NCBI GenBank assembly: GCA_018663865.1
Contig: JABJPM010000022.1
Coordinates: forward strand, 1 to 33,621
Reading direction: 5' to 3'
DNA: 33,621 nucleotides
From: Candidatus Woesearchaeota archaeon
Lineage (GTDB): Archaea > Nanobdellota > Nanobdellia > SCGC-AAA011-G17 > PNOQ01
In this document: piece by piece, positions 25,767 through 33,621 of the stretch
Position numbering within the stretch: the first letter of the stretch is position 1
How the letters are laid out: every line of letters starts with the position of its first letter
The notes under the pieces: generated by a model
Seen by the model: only the letters and a program-made list of their open reading frames with translations
What the model was told of the DNA's origin: nothing
Databases searched by the model: none
Made by a program: the position numbers and the translations under genes

Positions 25767-26438
25767 CTATCGTCTTAAAATAAATTTTATTATCATTTTT
25801 ATTCCATTTTTTATGCTCTGCCCACTATGTTTTTTTTCAAGAGAGTGGGTGGAATAAATAACTTCGATTGGAACTTCTTTGAATGATAATTTTTTATTAT
25901 GTATTTCTCCAATAATTTCACTACAAAATTCATATCTATCGAAAGTTACATTGATCTTTCTTATTGCATTTTTATTGAATATTTTAAATCCACTCTGTGA
26001 ATCCCTGACAAATAATCCGAAAAATAATTTTGTGATCAAACTTCCTATGAAATTAGCTATCCTCCTCTGAATTGGCATATTTTCCAAATTTCCAATCATT
26101 CTTGAACCAATTACCACATCATATTTGTCTGCATAATTTAGTAATTTTTTAATATCTTTTGGATTATGTTGGCCATCTGAATCCATGAAAATCGCATAAT
26201 CATAGTTATTTATTTTTGCATAGGTTAAACCAGTGCTTGTTGCCGCACCTGCCCCACGATTGATTATGTGCCCCAATACCCTTGCCCCAGCTTTTTTTGC
26301 AGATTTAACAGTTTCATCTGTTGACCCATCATCTATTATCAGGATATCTTGGAATCCAACTTTTTTAATTTGATTTATAACTTTTGTGATGATTTTTCCT
26401 TCGTTATATGCTGGCAAAATTATTAATATTTTTGTCAT
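25767..26438 (-). CDS. GT2 glycosyltransferase, dolichyl-phosphate mannose synthase-like
   Basis: ILIILPAYNEGKIITKVI, IIDDGSTDET, NRGAGAATSTGL, FMDSDGQHNP, DSQSGFKIF; ATG 26438 preferred over the track start 26483 by TATA spacing. Confidence 0.9.
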   Translation of the reverse strand: MTKILIILPAYNEGKIITKVINQIKKVGFQDILIIDDGSTDETVKSAKKAGARVLGHIINRGAGAATSTGLTYAKINNYDYAIFMDSDGQHNPKDIKKLLNYADKYDVVIGSRMIGNLENMPIQRRIANFIGSLITKLFFGLFVRDSQSGFKIFNKNAIRKINVTFDRYEFCSEIIGEIHNKKLSFKEVPIEVIYSTHSLEKKHSGQSIKNGIKMIIKFILRR

Positions 26439-26459
26439 AATTATTAGATTTGAGTAAGC

Positions 26460-26465
26460 TTTAAA
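26460..26465. promoter_or_regulatory. shared palindromic TATA core TTTAAA
   Basis: Centre is 26.5 nt from ATG 26489 (+) and 24.5 nt from ATG 26438 (-). Confidence 0.4.
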
Positions 26466-26488
26466 TATCTTGTGGGATTCCAATAAAT

Positions 26489-28138
26489 ATGGCCGAAAAT
26501 GATAATTCAGAAGTGCAAATCAATTTTAATAGTATAAAAAAGAATTGGTATGTTTATGTTTTATTGGCTATATTATTATTCGCTTTCGTTTTGAGAGTTT
26601 ATCATGTTGATTATCCGGTCGTAGGATACCATAATTGGAAAGAAACGCATTATTTGACTGAGGCAAGAAATTTTGCTGAGGATGGATTTTTTGCCCATGG
26701 ATTTTTTATTCCTGCGGTGGATTTCCCCCATCTAATTGGAGAATATTCTAATTCTTTTGGGGCGCATACGGACCCATTCCCAATATCTTCTATTTTGATT
26801 TCAATTCTTTTTATGCTATTTGGGGCAAGTTTATTTCTTGCTAGATTTATGATGATCTCATTAAGTTTGGGAACTGTAATATTATTGGCGTTAATTGTAA
26901 AAAAATTATTTAAAAGAAATGACTTATCTTTGATTGTAGCGTTTGTTGCGGCCATTAATCCACTTTTTATATTTTTTGGTAGGCAGGTCCAGGATATTAA
27001 TCCAGCTATGTTTTTAGGATTATTATCTATATTTACATATTTAAAATGGAGAGAAAATAAAAAAACCAAATTGTTGGTATTAGTTGCTATTTTTATGGCA
27101 TTTTCCATAATGGTTAAATATAGTTTTGCTTTGTTTGCAGTTCCAATATTTTTCACATTCCCATTTAAAAAAATAAAAAAATATTTTAAACAAGTTGTTT
27201 TGGCATTAATTTCATTTTTGATCCCATTATTTTCATGGATTTTTTATAGTAGGATCAAATCTGAAGAATTAGATACCAAGCTTGCAGCATCTTATTATGA
27301 TCTTTCTAAGGTTTTTGATTTAGAATTTTGGAATATAATGAAATCCTATGCTGCAGATAATTATACTCTGATTGGAGTTTTATTTGCATTAATCGGATTT
27401 TCTTTATTTTTTTATTTGTATAAAAAGAAATTTTCTTATAATTTCATTTTATGGTATCTTCTGGGGGCGATCCCTTGGTTTTTTGTAATGGCTGATAAAA
27501 TGTCTGGTCACAATTATCATCAATACCCAATCGCGCCGCTGGTAATATTTTTCATATCCTTTAGTTTTTTAGTAATTGCTACAAATATTGCTAAATTTTT
27601 GAAAAAAAGAAATATAAAATGGATCGGAGTATTGATTTTGATGATTGTTTTATTCATCCCCTCTTTAGAATCAAAGGACAGGATGTTTGATGTGCAGTTT
27701 GTTGGATTGGATCTTGCTGGAGACTACATTAATGCTCATTCTCTAGAAGAGGAAAGAATATTTTTCCCAGGACATCAAAGTTATGGCGTTTTATGGCATG
27801 CAGATCGAATGGGATTTGCAGAAATTCCTAATGAAGAAAATATAAAATTTGGAGAGGAAGAAAGAAATGTTACTTGGATTTTCCTATATCAGTGGGGACT
27901 AAATACTCTTAATGAACCGCAATGGGGATATATTTCTAATAACTATGGTCTAGAGCAATTCGCATTTCAATTAAATGCCGATAAAAGTCCAAAGCTCGTT
28001 TATTTGTTGTTGAAAAAAGGTGGATCCTTCAATATGGATGATTTAAATTTATTTCTTCAAGATAATGATAAAGTACAAACGAAATATTATGAATCAACAA
28101 AAGGCAATATACCTCTAATGTACTATTCGGTTAATTAA
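26489..28138 (+). CDS. polytopic GT39/ArnT-like glycosyltransferase
   Basis: 549 aa, about 11 TM; VLRVYHVDYPVVGYHNWKETHYLTEARNFAEDGFF matches the first-loop region of PMT/ArnT-type proteins. Confidence 0.78.
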   Translation: MAENDNSEVQINFNSIKKNWYVYVLLAILLFAFVLRVYHVDYPVVGYHNWKETHYLTEARNFAEDGFFAHGFFIPAVDFPHLIGEYSNSFGAHTDPFPISSILISILFMLFGASLFLARFMMISLSLGTVILLALIVKKLFKRNDLSLIVAFVAAINPLFIFFGRQVQDINPAMFLGLLSIFTYLKWRENKKTKLLVLVAIFMAFSIMVKYSFALFAVPIFFTFPFKKIKKYFKQVVLALISFLIPLFSWIFYSRIKSEELDTKLAASYYDLSKVFDLEFWNIMKSYAADNYTLIGVLFALIGFSLFFYLYKKKFSYNFILWYLLGAIPWFFVMADKMSGHNYHQYPIAPLVIFFISFSFLVIATNIAKFLKKRNIKWIGVLILMIVLFIPSLESKDRMFDVQFVGLDLAGDYINAHSLEEERIFFPGHQSYGVLWHADRMGFAEIPNEENIKFGEEERNVTWIFLYQWGLNTLNEPQWGYISNNYGLEQFAFQLNADKSPKLVYLLLKKGGSFNMDDLNLFLQDNDKVQTKYYESTKGNIPLMYYSVN

Positions 28139-29020
28139 TTTTATTTTTGAGGTGAATACTATCATTAATAATTCTGAAATTACTGTTAATATCCTAAATA
28201 TAATTGGTACCAGTATTGCAATTGGCTGTGGAAATTGGGACGCAAGTAATATCGTCATGGTTCCTTCTCGTACTCCAATTCCCCCCGGGGTTAAAAAACT
28301 AATATATCCAATTACCCATGAAACTGCAAAAATTCCCGAAATATTTAAAATTGAAAAGTAACTTATTTCTGGAAAAATTGATTTTATTGTTAATAATAAC
28401 GAGGTGCCAATAATTATCCAACTTATGCCATATAAAATTAATATTATAATTAATGATGTCCAGGGAATATTTATATTTATTTTTCCTTTCAGTTTCCCCT
28501 TTTTTATTAAAATTTTATTTATTAAGTTATTAAACTTTTCCGACCTTAAAATAATTAAACATGCCAACAATATTAATAATACTGCAGGGGCATTCATTTT
28601 TACTATGCCTGGACTAAAAAGTAAAAATATGGCTATTGCTGAAGCCATCATAGATAGTGTTTCAATAACTAAACTAGTTAATGTTGTTGTTTTTGGAATT
28701 CCGACTTTTTTTGAAAAGTAGGCCCTTCCAAGAAAATGCCATATTTTTCCAGGAGTATACCTTCCAATTTCTGAAATGGATCTTATTTTTATTGCTTTTT
28801 TTATACTTATTTCATATCCGAGATTTTTTATTATAATCTTCCAGATTATTGAATGGATCACATAAAATATTAAAAGTAAACCCAATGATAAAATTATTGG
28901 AAATAAATTAAAATTTTCCACACTTTGAATAAATTCTTGCCAGTTATCAAATAAATTTTTCAATAAAAAATATGAAATTATTGTGATTACTGCAATGCTT
29001 AATAATCCTTTAGATTTCAT
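28115..29020 (-). CDS. lysylphosphatidylglycerol synthase TM-region family (flippase-like/AglD-like) membrane protein
   Basis: 301 aa multi-TM; YTPGKIWHFLGRAYFSKKVGIP and GYISFLTPGGIGVREGTM. Confidence 0.87.
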   Translation of the reverse strand: MKSKGLLSIAVITIISYFLLKNLFDNWQEFIQSVENFNLFPIILSLGLLLIFYVIHSIIWKIIIKNLGYEISIKKAIKIRSISEIGRYTPGKIWHFLGRAYFSKKVGIPKTTTLTSLVIETLSMMASAIAIFLLFSPGIVKMNAPAVLLILLACLIILRSEKFNNLINKILIKKGKLKGKININIPWTSLIIILILYGISWIIIGTSLLLTIKSIFPEISYFSILNISGIFAVSWVIGYISFLTPGGIGVREGTMTILLASQFPQPIAILVPIIFRILTVISELLMIVFTSKIKLINRIVH

Positions 29021-29721
29021 TTTTGAGCAACCACTATTAATCCTATTCCCCAGGGTAATTTATTAAATAAATTATCTACTTTGAATATATTTGCTAAATA
29101 TTTTGAATGTTTTTTAATTTTAATGTTTTTTAATTTTTCATTTTTTAATGTTTTTAGATATATTTGCCTATGATAAAATCTTGTTAGTGGAAATCCCCAA
29201 TAATGGATGTCTATTATTTTAAATCCATTCATCTTTAATAATTCCATTAACCGTTCTTTTGTATATCTTCTTTTATGTCCTGCCCATTCATCACTTTTAT
29301 CCCATAATTTGGGATTTGCTGGAACACTTAAAAATAATTTCCCATTTTCATTTAGTGTCCGATGAAATTCTTTTATTGCAGTCCCATCATCTTCAATATG
29401 TTCTAACACTTCTGAACAAATTATCCCATCAAAGGTGTTATTTTTGAAATTTAAATTGGTTATATCTCCGCGTTCTAATTTTATATTTGGAGATTGTATT
29501 TTTTTTGAAGTATATTCTATAAATTTTTGAGATAAATCAATTCCAACAATTTTATACTTGCCCTTTGATAATCTTAATGAAAGACTCCCATTTCCGAATC
29601 CAGCATCCAAAATTAATCCTTTTTTTAATTTTTTATTTATTTGATTTAATAATATTGATTCTCGATAATAATGTCGTGGTCCAAAATATTCAGGTTCCGA
29701 TCCCCATTCTGTTTCTTCCAT
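29017..29721 (-). CDS. class I SAM-dependent methyltransferase
   Basis: LILDAGFGNGSLSLRLS, GIDLSQKFIEY, FDGIICSEVLEHIEDDG. Confidence 0.9.
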   Translation of the reverse strand: MEETEWGSEPEYFGPRHYYRESILLNQINKKLKKGLILDAGFGNGSLSLRLSKGKYKIVGIDLSQKFIEYTSKKIQSPNIKLERGDITNLNFKNNTFDGIICSEVLEHIEDDGTAIKEFHRTLNENGKLFLSVPANPKLWDKSDEWAGHKRRYTKERLMELLKMNGFKIIDIHYWGFPLTRFYHRQIYLKTLKNEKLKNIKIKKHSKYLANIFKVDNLFNKLPWGIGLIVVAQK

Positions 29722-29722
29722 T

Positions 29723-30871
29723 TTAAATAATATTTTTTGTTTTTTTACCTATTGCAGATATTGAATATTTTTCTTTATAAAGGTTATACCCGTTTTGCGA
29801 TATTTCATCAGATAATGTTTTATTTTTAATCAATATATTTATTTTATTTACTAACTCTTTAACACTTCCTTGTTTACAAAAAATTGAATTTTTATTATCT
29901 ACGAACGATCCTTCTATACTTGCGAGACTATCGGAGATTATTACTGGTTTTTTCATAGCAATCATTTGAAAGGTTTTATTTGGTATAACCCTTCCTGCTT
30001 TTGCGCCCAAACCGAAGTGTCCGCCTAAACAAATATCAGATTTATTTATTTCTTGTGGTAATTCATTGTAGGGAATCCAATCAATAAATTTTATATTATT
30101 TATTTTTAATTTTTCATATAATTCTAATATTTTTTTGTGGGTTTGCCCCTTACCAATAATTGTAAATTTTATTTTTGGATTCTCATTAAATATTTTCGCA
30201 GTTTTTAAAATATATTCTACTCCATGGATTGGAGTGAATTTACCATAGAATAATATGTTGATTTCATTATTGTCTTTTTTCTCCAATGGTTTGAAAATAT
30301 CGTCATCTGCCCCAACAGGAACAACTCTTAATTTTTTTTTATTTACTTTCAGTTCTTTTTTAAAATATCTCGCATGTTCGGGCGTATCAAGAATTACGAT
30401 GTTCGCTAGTTTACAAGATAACTGATCTAGCATCATAGTTAATTTTGCAGGAATTGATTTTTTTTTGAATAATTTTCTGTCTAAAACTATTGTATCGTAC
30501 ATTGAAATCATTGGGTTAAATATTATTTTTTTTCTTGGTGCAAGTAATCTTATCAGAATCATATCAAATTGACCCGGATATCCAACAATTATTGTATTAC
30601 TTTTTTTGGATTTTTTATATTTTTTTATTAATTCATTATATCCTTTTAATAAATTTAGAATTATTTTAGTTTTTGATTTGAAAAATTTTCCAGTTTTATC
30701 TTCGGATTTTTCCCATAATGCCTGATGACATTCTATAACCTCCACATTATTCCTTTGCAGGCCTTTTATCATTATCCTGTTTCGAGGGTAATTTTTTTCA
30801 TATGTGCCGAAATACATTACTGCATTATTGGAAACCTGATTTTTTTCTGACTTCATAGTTTTTTGTATCAT
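29723..30871 (-). CDS. GT4 family glycosyltransferase
   Basis: GT-B-like; VPVGADDDIFKPL, NILFYGKFTPIHGVEYILKTAKIF, FTIIGKG, NKTFQMIAMKKPVIISD. Confidence 0.9.
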   Translation of the reverse strand: MIQKTMKSEKNQVSNNAVMYFGTYEKNYPRNRIMIKGLQRNNVEVIECHQALWEKSEDKTGKFFKSKTKIILNLLKGYNELIKKYKKSKKSNTIIVGYPGQFDMILIRLLAPRKKIIFNPMISMYDTIVLDRKLFKKKSIPAKLTMMLDQLSCKLANIVILDTPEHARYFKKELKVNKKKLRVVPVGADDDIFKPLEKKDNNEINILFYGKFTPIHGVEYILKTAKIFNENPKIKFTIIGKGQTHKKILELYEKLKINNIKFIDWIPYNELPQEINKSDICLGGHFGLGAKAGRVIPNKTFQMIAMKKPVIISDSLASIEGSFVDNKNSIFCKQGSVKELVNKINILIKNKTLSDEISQNGYNLYKEKYSISAIGKKTKNII

Positions 30872-31751
30872 TCTTTTTTATTATCATTTCTCCAAGCAAT
30901 CCAAGTGAAATTAGTTGAAGTCCCATTAACATCATCACAAATCCAAATATTATAAGACTTATGTGCTCCAAAAATGAATGATTTAAGATAATTTTCAGAT
31001 ATAATGCGATCAATTCCATTATTATTCCTGTTGAACCAGATAGTAATCCTAAACTGCCAAAAAAATGCAATGGCCTATTTGAATAATTTGTTAAAAATTT
31101 TATTGTTATGAAATCAAATAATCCTCGAAATAACCTCATAAATCCATACTTACTTTTGCCATGAATTCTCCTATGGTGTTTAACTCTGATTTCTCCCACC
31201 CGAAATCCTTTTGCTGTTGCTAAAGCAGGTATATATCTGTGCATGTCCCCATATAATTTGAGACTTTTCGCAGTTTCTGATCTATATGCTTTGAATCCAC
31301 AATTCATATCGTGAATTTTTACTCCTGTTGCCTTTCTTGTAACATAATTTGCCAATTTTGAAGGTATTGTTTTTGTTATTGGATCGTTTCTTTTGAATTT
31401 CCATCCACTAACTAGGTCATAATGTTTTATTGCTTCTAAAAATCTTGGAATTTCTCTTGGATCATCCTGCAAATCGCCATCCATTGTGAAAATTATTTCC
31501 CCTATTGCCTCTTTAAATCCTAAATCTAAAGCATATGCCTTTCCAAAATTTCTCCTAAATTCGATTAATTTTATGTTCTTATTGATTAATTTTGTTATTT
31601 CAGAAATTGTTTTATCTGTACTGCCATCATCTATGAATATTATTTCATATGATTTTTTTAACTTTTCTAATACTTGAATTAATCTTTGATGAAGTATTGC
31701 TATATTTTTTTCTTCATTCAAAACTGGAATTATTATTGATAAATCTACCAT
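30825..31751 (-). CDS. GT2 glycosyltransferase, GtrB/DPM-like with two C-terminal TMs
   Basis: LSIIIPVLNEEKNIAILHQRL, IDDGSTDKT, NFGKAYALDLGF, TMDGDLQDDP, MNCGFKAYR. ATG 31751 preceded by SD-like GGAGGG; the track's 31763 start is TTG. Confidence 0.92.
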   Translation of the reverse strand: MVDLSIIIPVLNEEKNIAILHQRLIQVLEKLKKSYEIIFIDDGSTDKTISEITKLINKNIKLIEFRRNFGKAYALDLGFKEAIGEIIFTMDGDLQDDPREIPRFLEAIKHYDLVSGWKFKRNDPITKTIPSKLANYVTRKATGVKIHDMNCGFKAYRSETAKSLKLYGDMHRYIPALATAKGFRVGEIRVKHHRRIHGKSKYGFMRLFRGLFDFITIKFLTNYSNRPLHFFGSLGLLSGSTGIIMELIALYLKIILNHSFLEHISLIIFGFVMMLMGLQLISLGLLGEMIIKKNDTKNYEVRKKSGFQ

Positions 31752-33621
31752 TTTACCCTCCAAGTATAAATATTGAAATTATTCACGCCTTTCTCATGAT
31801 TAAATAATTCAAAGTGATCTAAGTTTTCACCATTAAAGAAAAATAATTCTGTAAACATGCTCCCTAGTAATGCGGGATGCATTAATCTCGCCATTGACTT
31901 TGTTGAATCATATGCTACCGAGATTTCATTACTTCCTTCAGTTGAGCTATAAATTTGATTATCGATTCTAAATGATTGTAATTTTACTTGACCTTCTTTC
32001 GTATTTACATATGCTTGATTATTTTCAATTATAATGCCATTTTCACAGATTATTGTACTATTCTGTGTTTGACATCTCCCTGTTTGTGAATAAGATGGAT
32101 AGGGTGCAATCCAGGCATTTGCTTCTCTTTCAGACAAACCATTTAATTGTCTATAAATTGATTGAGATTCTTCTTCTGAATAATTTAATTCTTCTTGCAA
32201 TTTTTGTAAGGCATTATCTTTTGTATTTGATTTTACAATATTATATGCTAATGCTTTTTCAAAATCCCATGATCCAAAATGAGCCCAAACTCCTGCTTTC
32301 GAAACCATATCTTCAGAAGTTATGAAATAATTTTCTGGAGGGTTGCAAAACATTTTTTCTGTGATTAACTCTGGATTATCAGTATATTTTTTTAGTATAT
32401 TTTCTGCTTGATCCTCCTCCAATAGTATTTCATCAATTATTTGTTTTGTTAATAATGGATTCTCTGTTTCTTCAAGCAATAGATCGTATGCATCATTTGC
32501 CCCACAATCTAACATCCTTAATATTGCTATTGCTTCTTCTTCATTATCTGTTAAAAGGACTTTCCCTATCCAGTGTGCTGGAGGGCTATTTTGTGATGCG
32601 CCATCAAATGTTACAGGCCTATCTGCAATTGCTTTAAACCAATGTCCAAAATCCCACCATGAATTAACTATAGCATTTTCTGGAGTTTCCTGTTCAATTT
32701 TTGTTAGGGTGTCATACCATGCATCACTCATTTGTGGAACTTCATTAAGTGCAGTCCGGTGAGTATCTTTTATTGGTGAGATAAACATTACAACCAATAA
32801 TATAATTAAAATTATACTAACGAATTTTTTATTTAATTCTAAACTTTTTGATAATTTATTTGTTACAAAATTATATGTTTTTCCAGCAAGAATGCCAATG
32901 GCTATTACATAGACTGGAACTAGGAACATTGAAAATCTTAACCCACTTAAAGATCCGAATAGAGTTCCCAGGAACCAAATTCCCAAAAACATACCATACT
33001 TTATATCAAATTGTTTTTTATCTTTTTTTATAAAGAAAATTGATATTGAAATGATTACTAAAATTGCTAGTAATGGGCCGCCTAGTGTGGAAATAACTTT
33101 TGTTAAGGATGTATCTCCTAATTCTGCAACAGTGGTATATACATTTGGCCATAATGTTTCTTTTGCAGCAGATTTTAAGAAAAGTATGCTTATTGGGCCT
33201 TTCAGTATGTCTAACATTGCCCCAAATCCTTTGAATATTATTACTGAAATTATTGTTGATAATGTGTATGCTACAAATGTTGCAAGAACATTTTTCATTT
33301 TTAATGTTTTGTGGAAATATTTTTTATGTACAAATATTAAGTATATTAAATATGCAATCATTGAAGCAATTATGAAATCAAAAATATACCACCATCCTTC
33401 CCAAGCAAAAGCAAATATCCCTGTTAGTAATCCTGCTAACCCAGCATAGATATATTTTTTGTGAATTTCTTTATGCCTCAAAACAAATGATTCTAAGAAC
33501 AACCATGATATCATCAATGGGAAAAAAATGTTATAAACGTCAGTATCTGAAAATCCGGCAGGAGTTCTCCCTAAAAATACTGGGCTGATTGCCAATAATG
33601 TTGCGGCAACTAATCCTCCGA
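31745..33621 (-). CDS. aglB: archaeal oligosaccharyltransferase AglB/STT3 family, N-terminus truncated by window edge
   Basis: SRT-like GRTPAGFSDTDVYN, NSWWDFGHWFKAIADRPVTFDGASQ (WWDxG), multi-TM then soluble domain; the frame stays open through 33621. Confidence 0.92.
   Translation of the reverse strand, partial: GGLVAATLLAISPVFLGRTPAGFSDTDVYNIFFPLMISWLFLESFVLRHKEIHKKYIYAGLAGLLTGIFAFAWEGWWYIFDFIIASMIAYLIYLIFVHKKYFHKTLKMKNVLATFVAYTLSTIISVIIFKGFGAMLDILKGPISILFLKSAAKETLWPNVYTTVAELGDTSLTKVISTLGGPLLAILVIISISIFFIKKDKKQFDIKYGMFLGIWFLGTLFGSLSGLRFSMFLVPVYVIAIGILAGKTYNFVTNKLSKSLELNKKFVSIILIILLVVMFISPIKDTHRTALNEVPQMSDAWYDTLTKIEQETPENAIVNSWWDFGHWFKAIADRPVTFDGASQNSPPAHWIGKVLLTDNEEEAIAILRMLDCGANDAYDLLLEETENPLLTKQIIDEILLEEDQAENILKKYTDNPELITEKMFCNPPENYFITSEDMVSKAGVWAHFGSWDFEKALAYNIVKSNTKDNALQKLQEELNYSEEESQSIYRQLNGLSEREANAWIAPYPSYSQTGRCQTQNSTIICENGIIIENNQAYVNTKEGQVKLQSFRIDNQIYSSTEGSNEISVAYDSTKSMARLMHPALLGSMFTELFFFNGENLDHFELFNHEKGVNNFNIYTWRVKW

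Noticed and set aside
26650-27156. 168-aa minus-strand ORF
   Set aside because: Antisense to the 26489-28138 membrane glycosyltransferase; no domain signature.
33051-33449. 132-aa plus-strand ORF
   Set aside because: Antisense to AglB.
1-33621. CRISPR arrays, rRNA genes, transposase/IS elements
   Set aside because: No regularly spaced direct repeats, rRNA-like stretches, or transposase/integrase motifs were seen on either strand.

Overview
AT-rich archaeal contig segment. Gene content (AMP phosphorylase, form III RuBisCO, ribose-1,5-bisphosphate isomerase, AglB) and compact leaderless-type promoters suggest a DPANN or related lineage; taxonomy is inferred. From left to right: (1) two small envelope-type hypotheticals; (2) a LAGLIDADG homing endonuclease ORF whose 3' end runs into a 134-nt tRNA-like gene; (3) a wHTH plus membrane-protein pair; (4) an AMP/RuBisCO nucleotide-salvage cluster (e2b2, HAD phosphatase, rbcL, AI-2E-type permease, deoA); (5) a short UDP-sugar dehydrogenase divergent from a SpoIIM-family membrane protein; (6) a flippase, then a tightly coupled five-gene operon centred on a sedoheptulose-7-phosphate cyclase (EEVS/DDGS-like) with kinase-like, SDR, nucleotidyltransferase and GT-like genes; (7) a large surface-glycan/N-glycosylation locus (GT2, GT4, GT39-like, GtrA, DUF2304, AsnB-type amidotransferase, sulfotransferase, methyltransferase, LPG-synthase-TM-like protein) ending in AglB, which is cut by the window edge. 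The most novel candidate is the C7-cyclitol-type operon at 11379-15994, apparently embedded in an archaeal glycan locus. A regulatory pattern also recurs: short palindromic TATA elements about 25 nt from start codons, three of them shared by divergent genes. All family calls are by eye from motifs; no searches were run.
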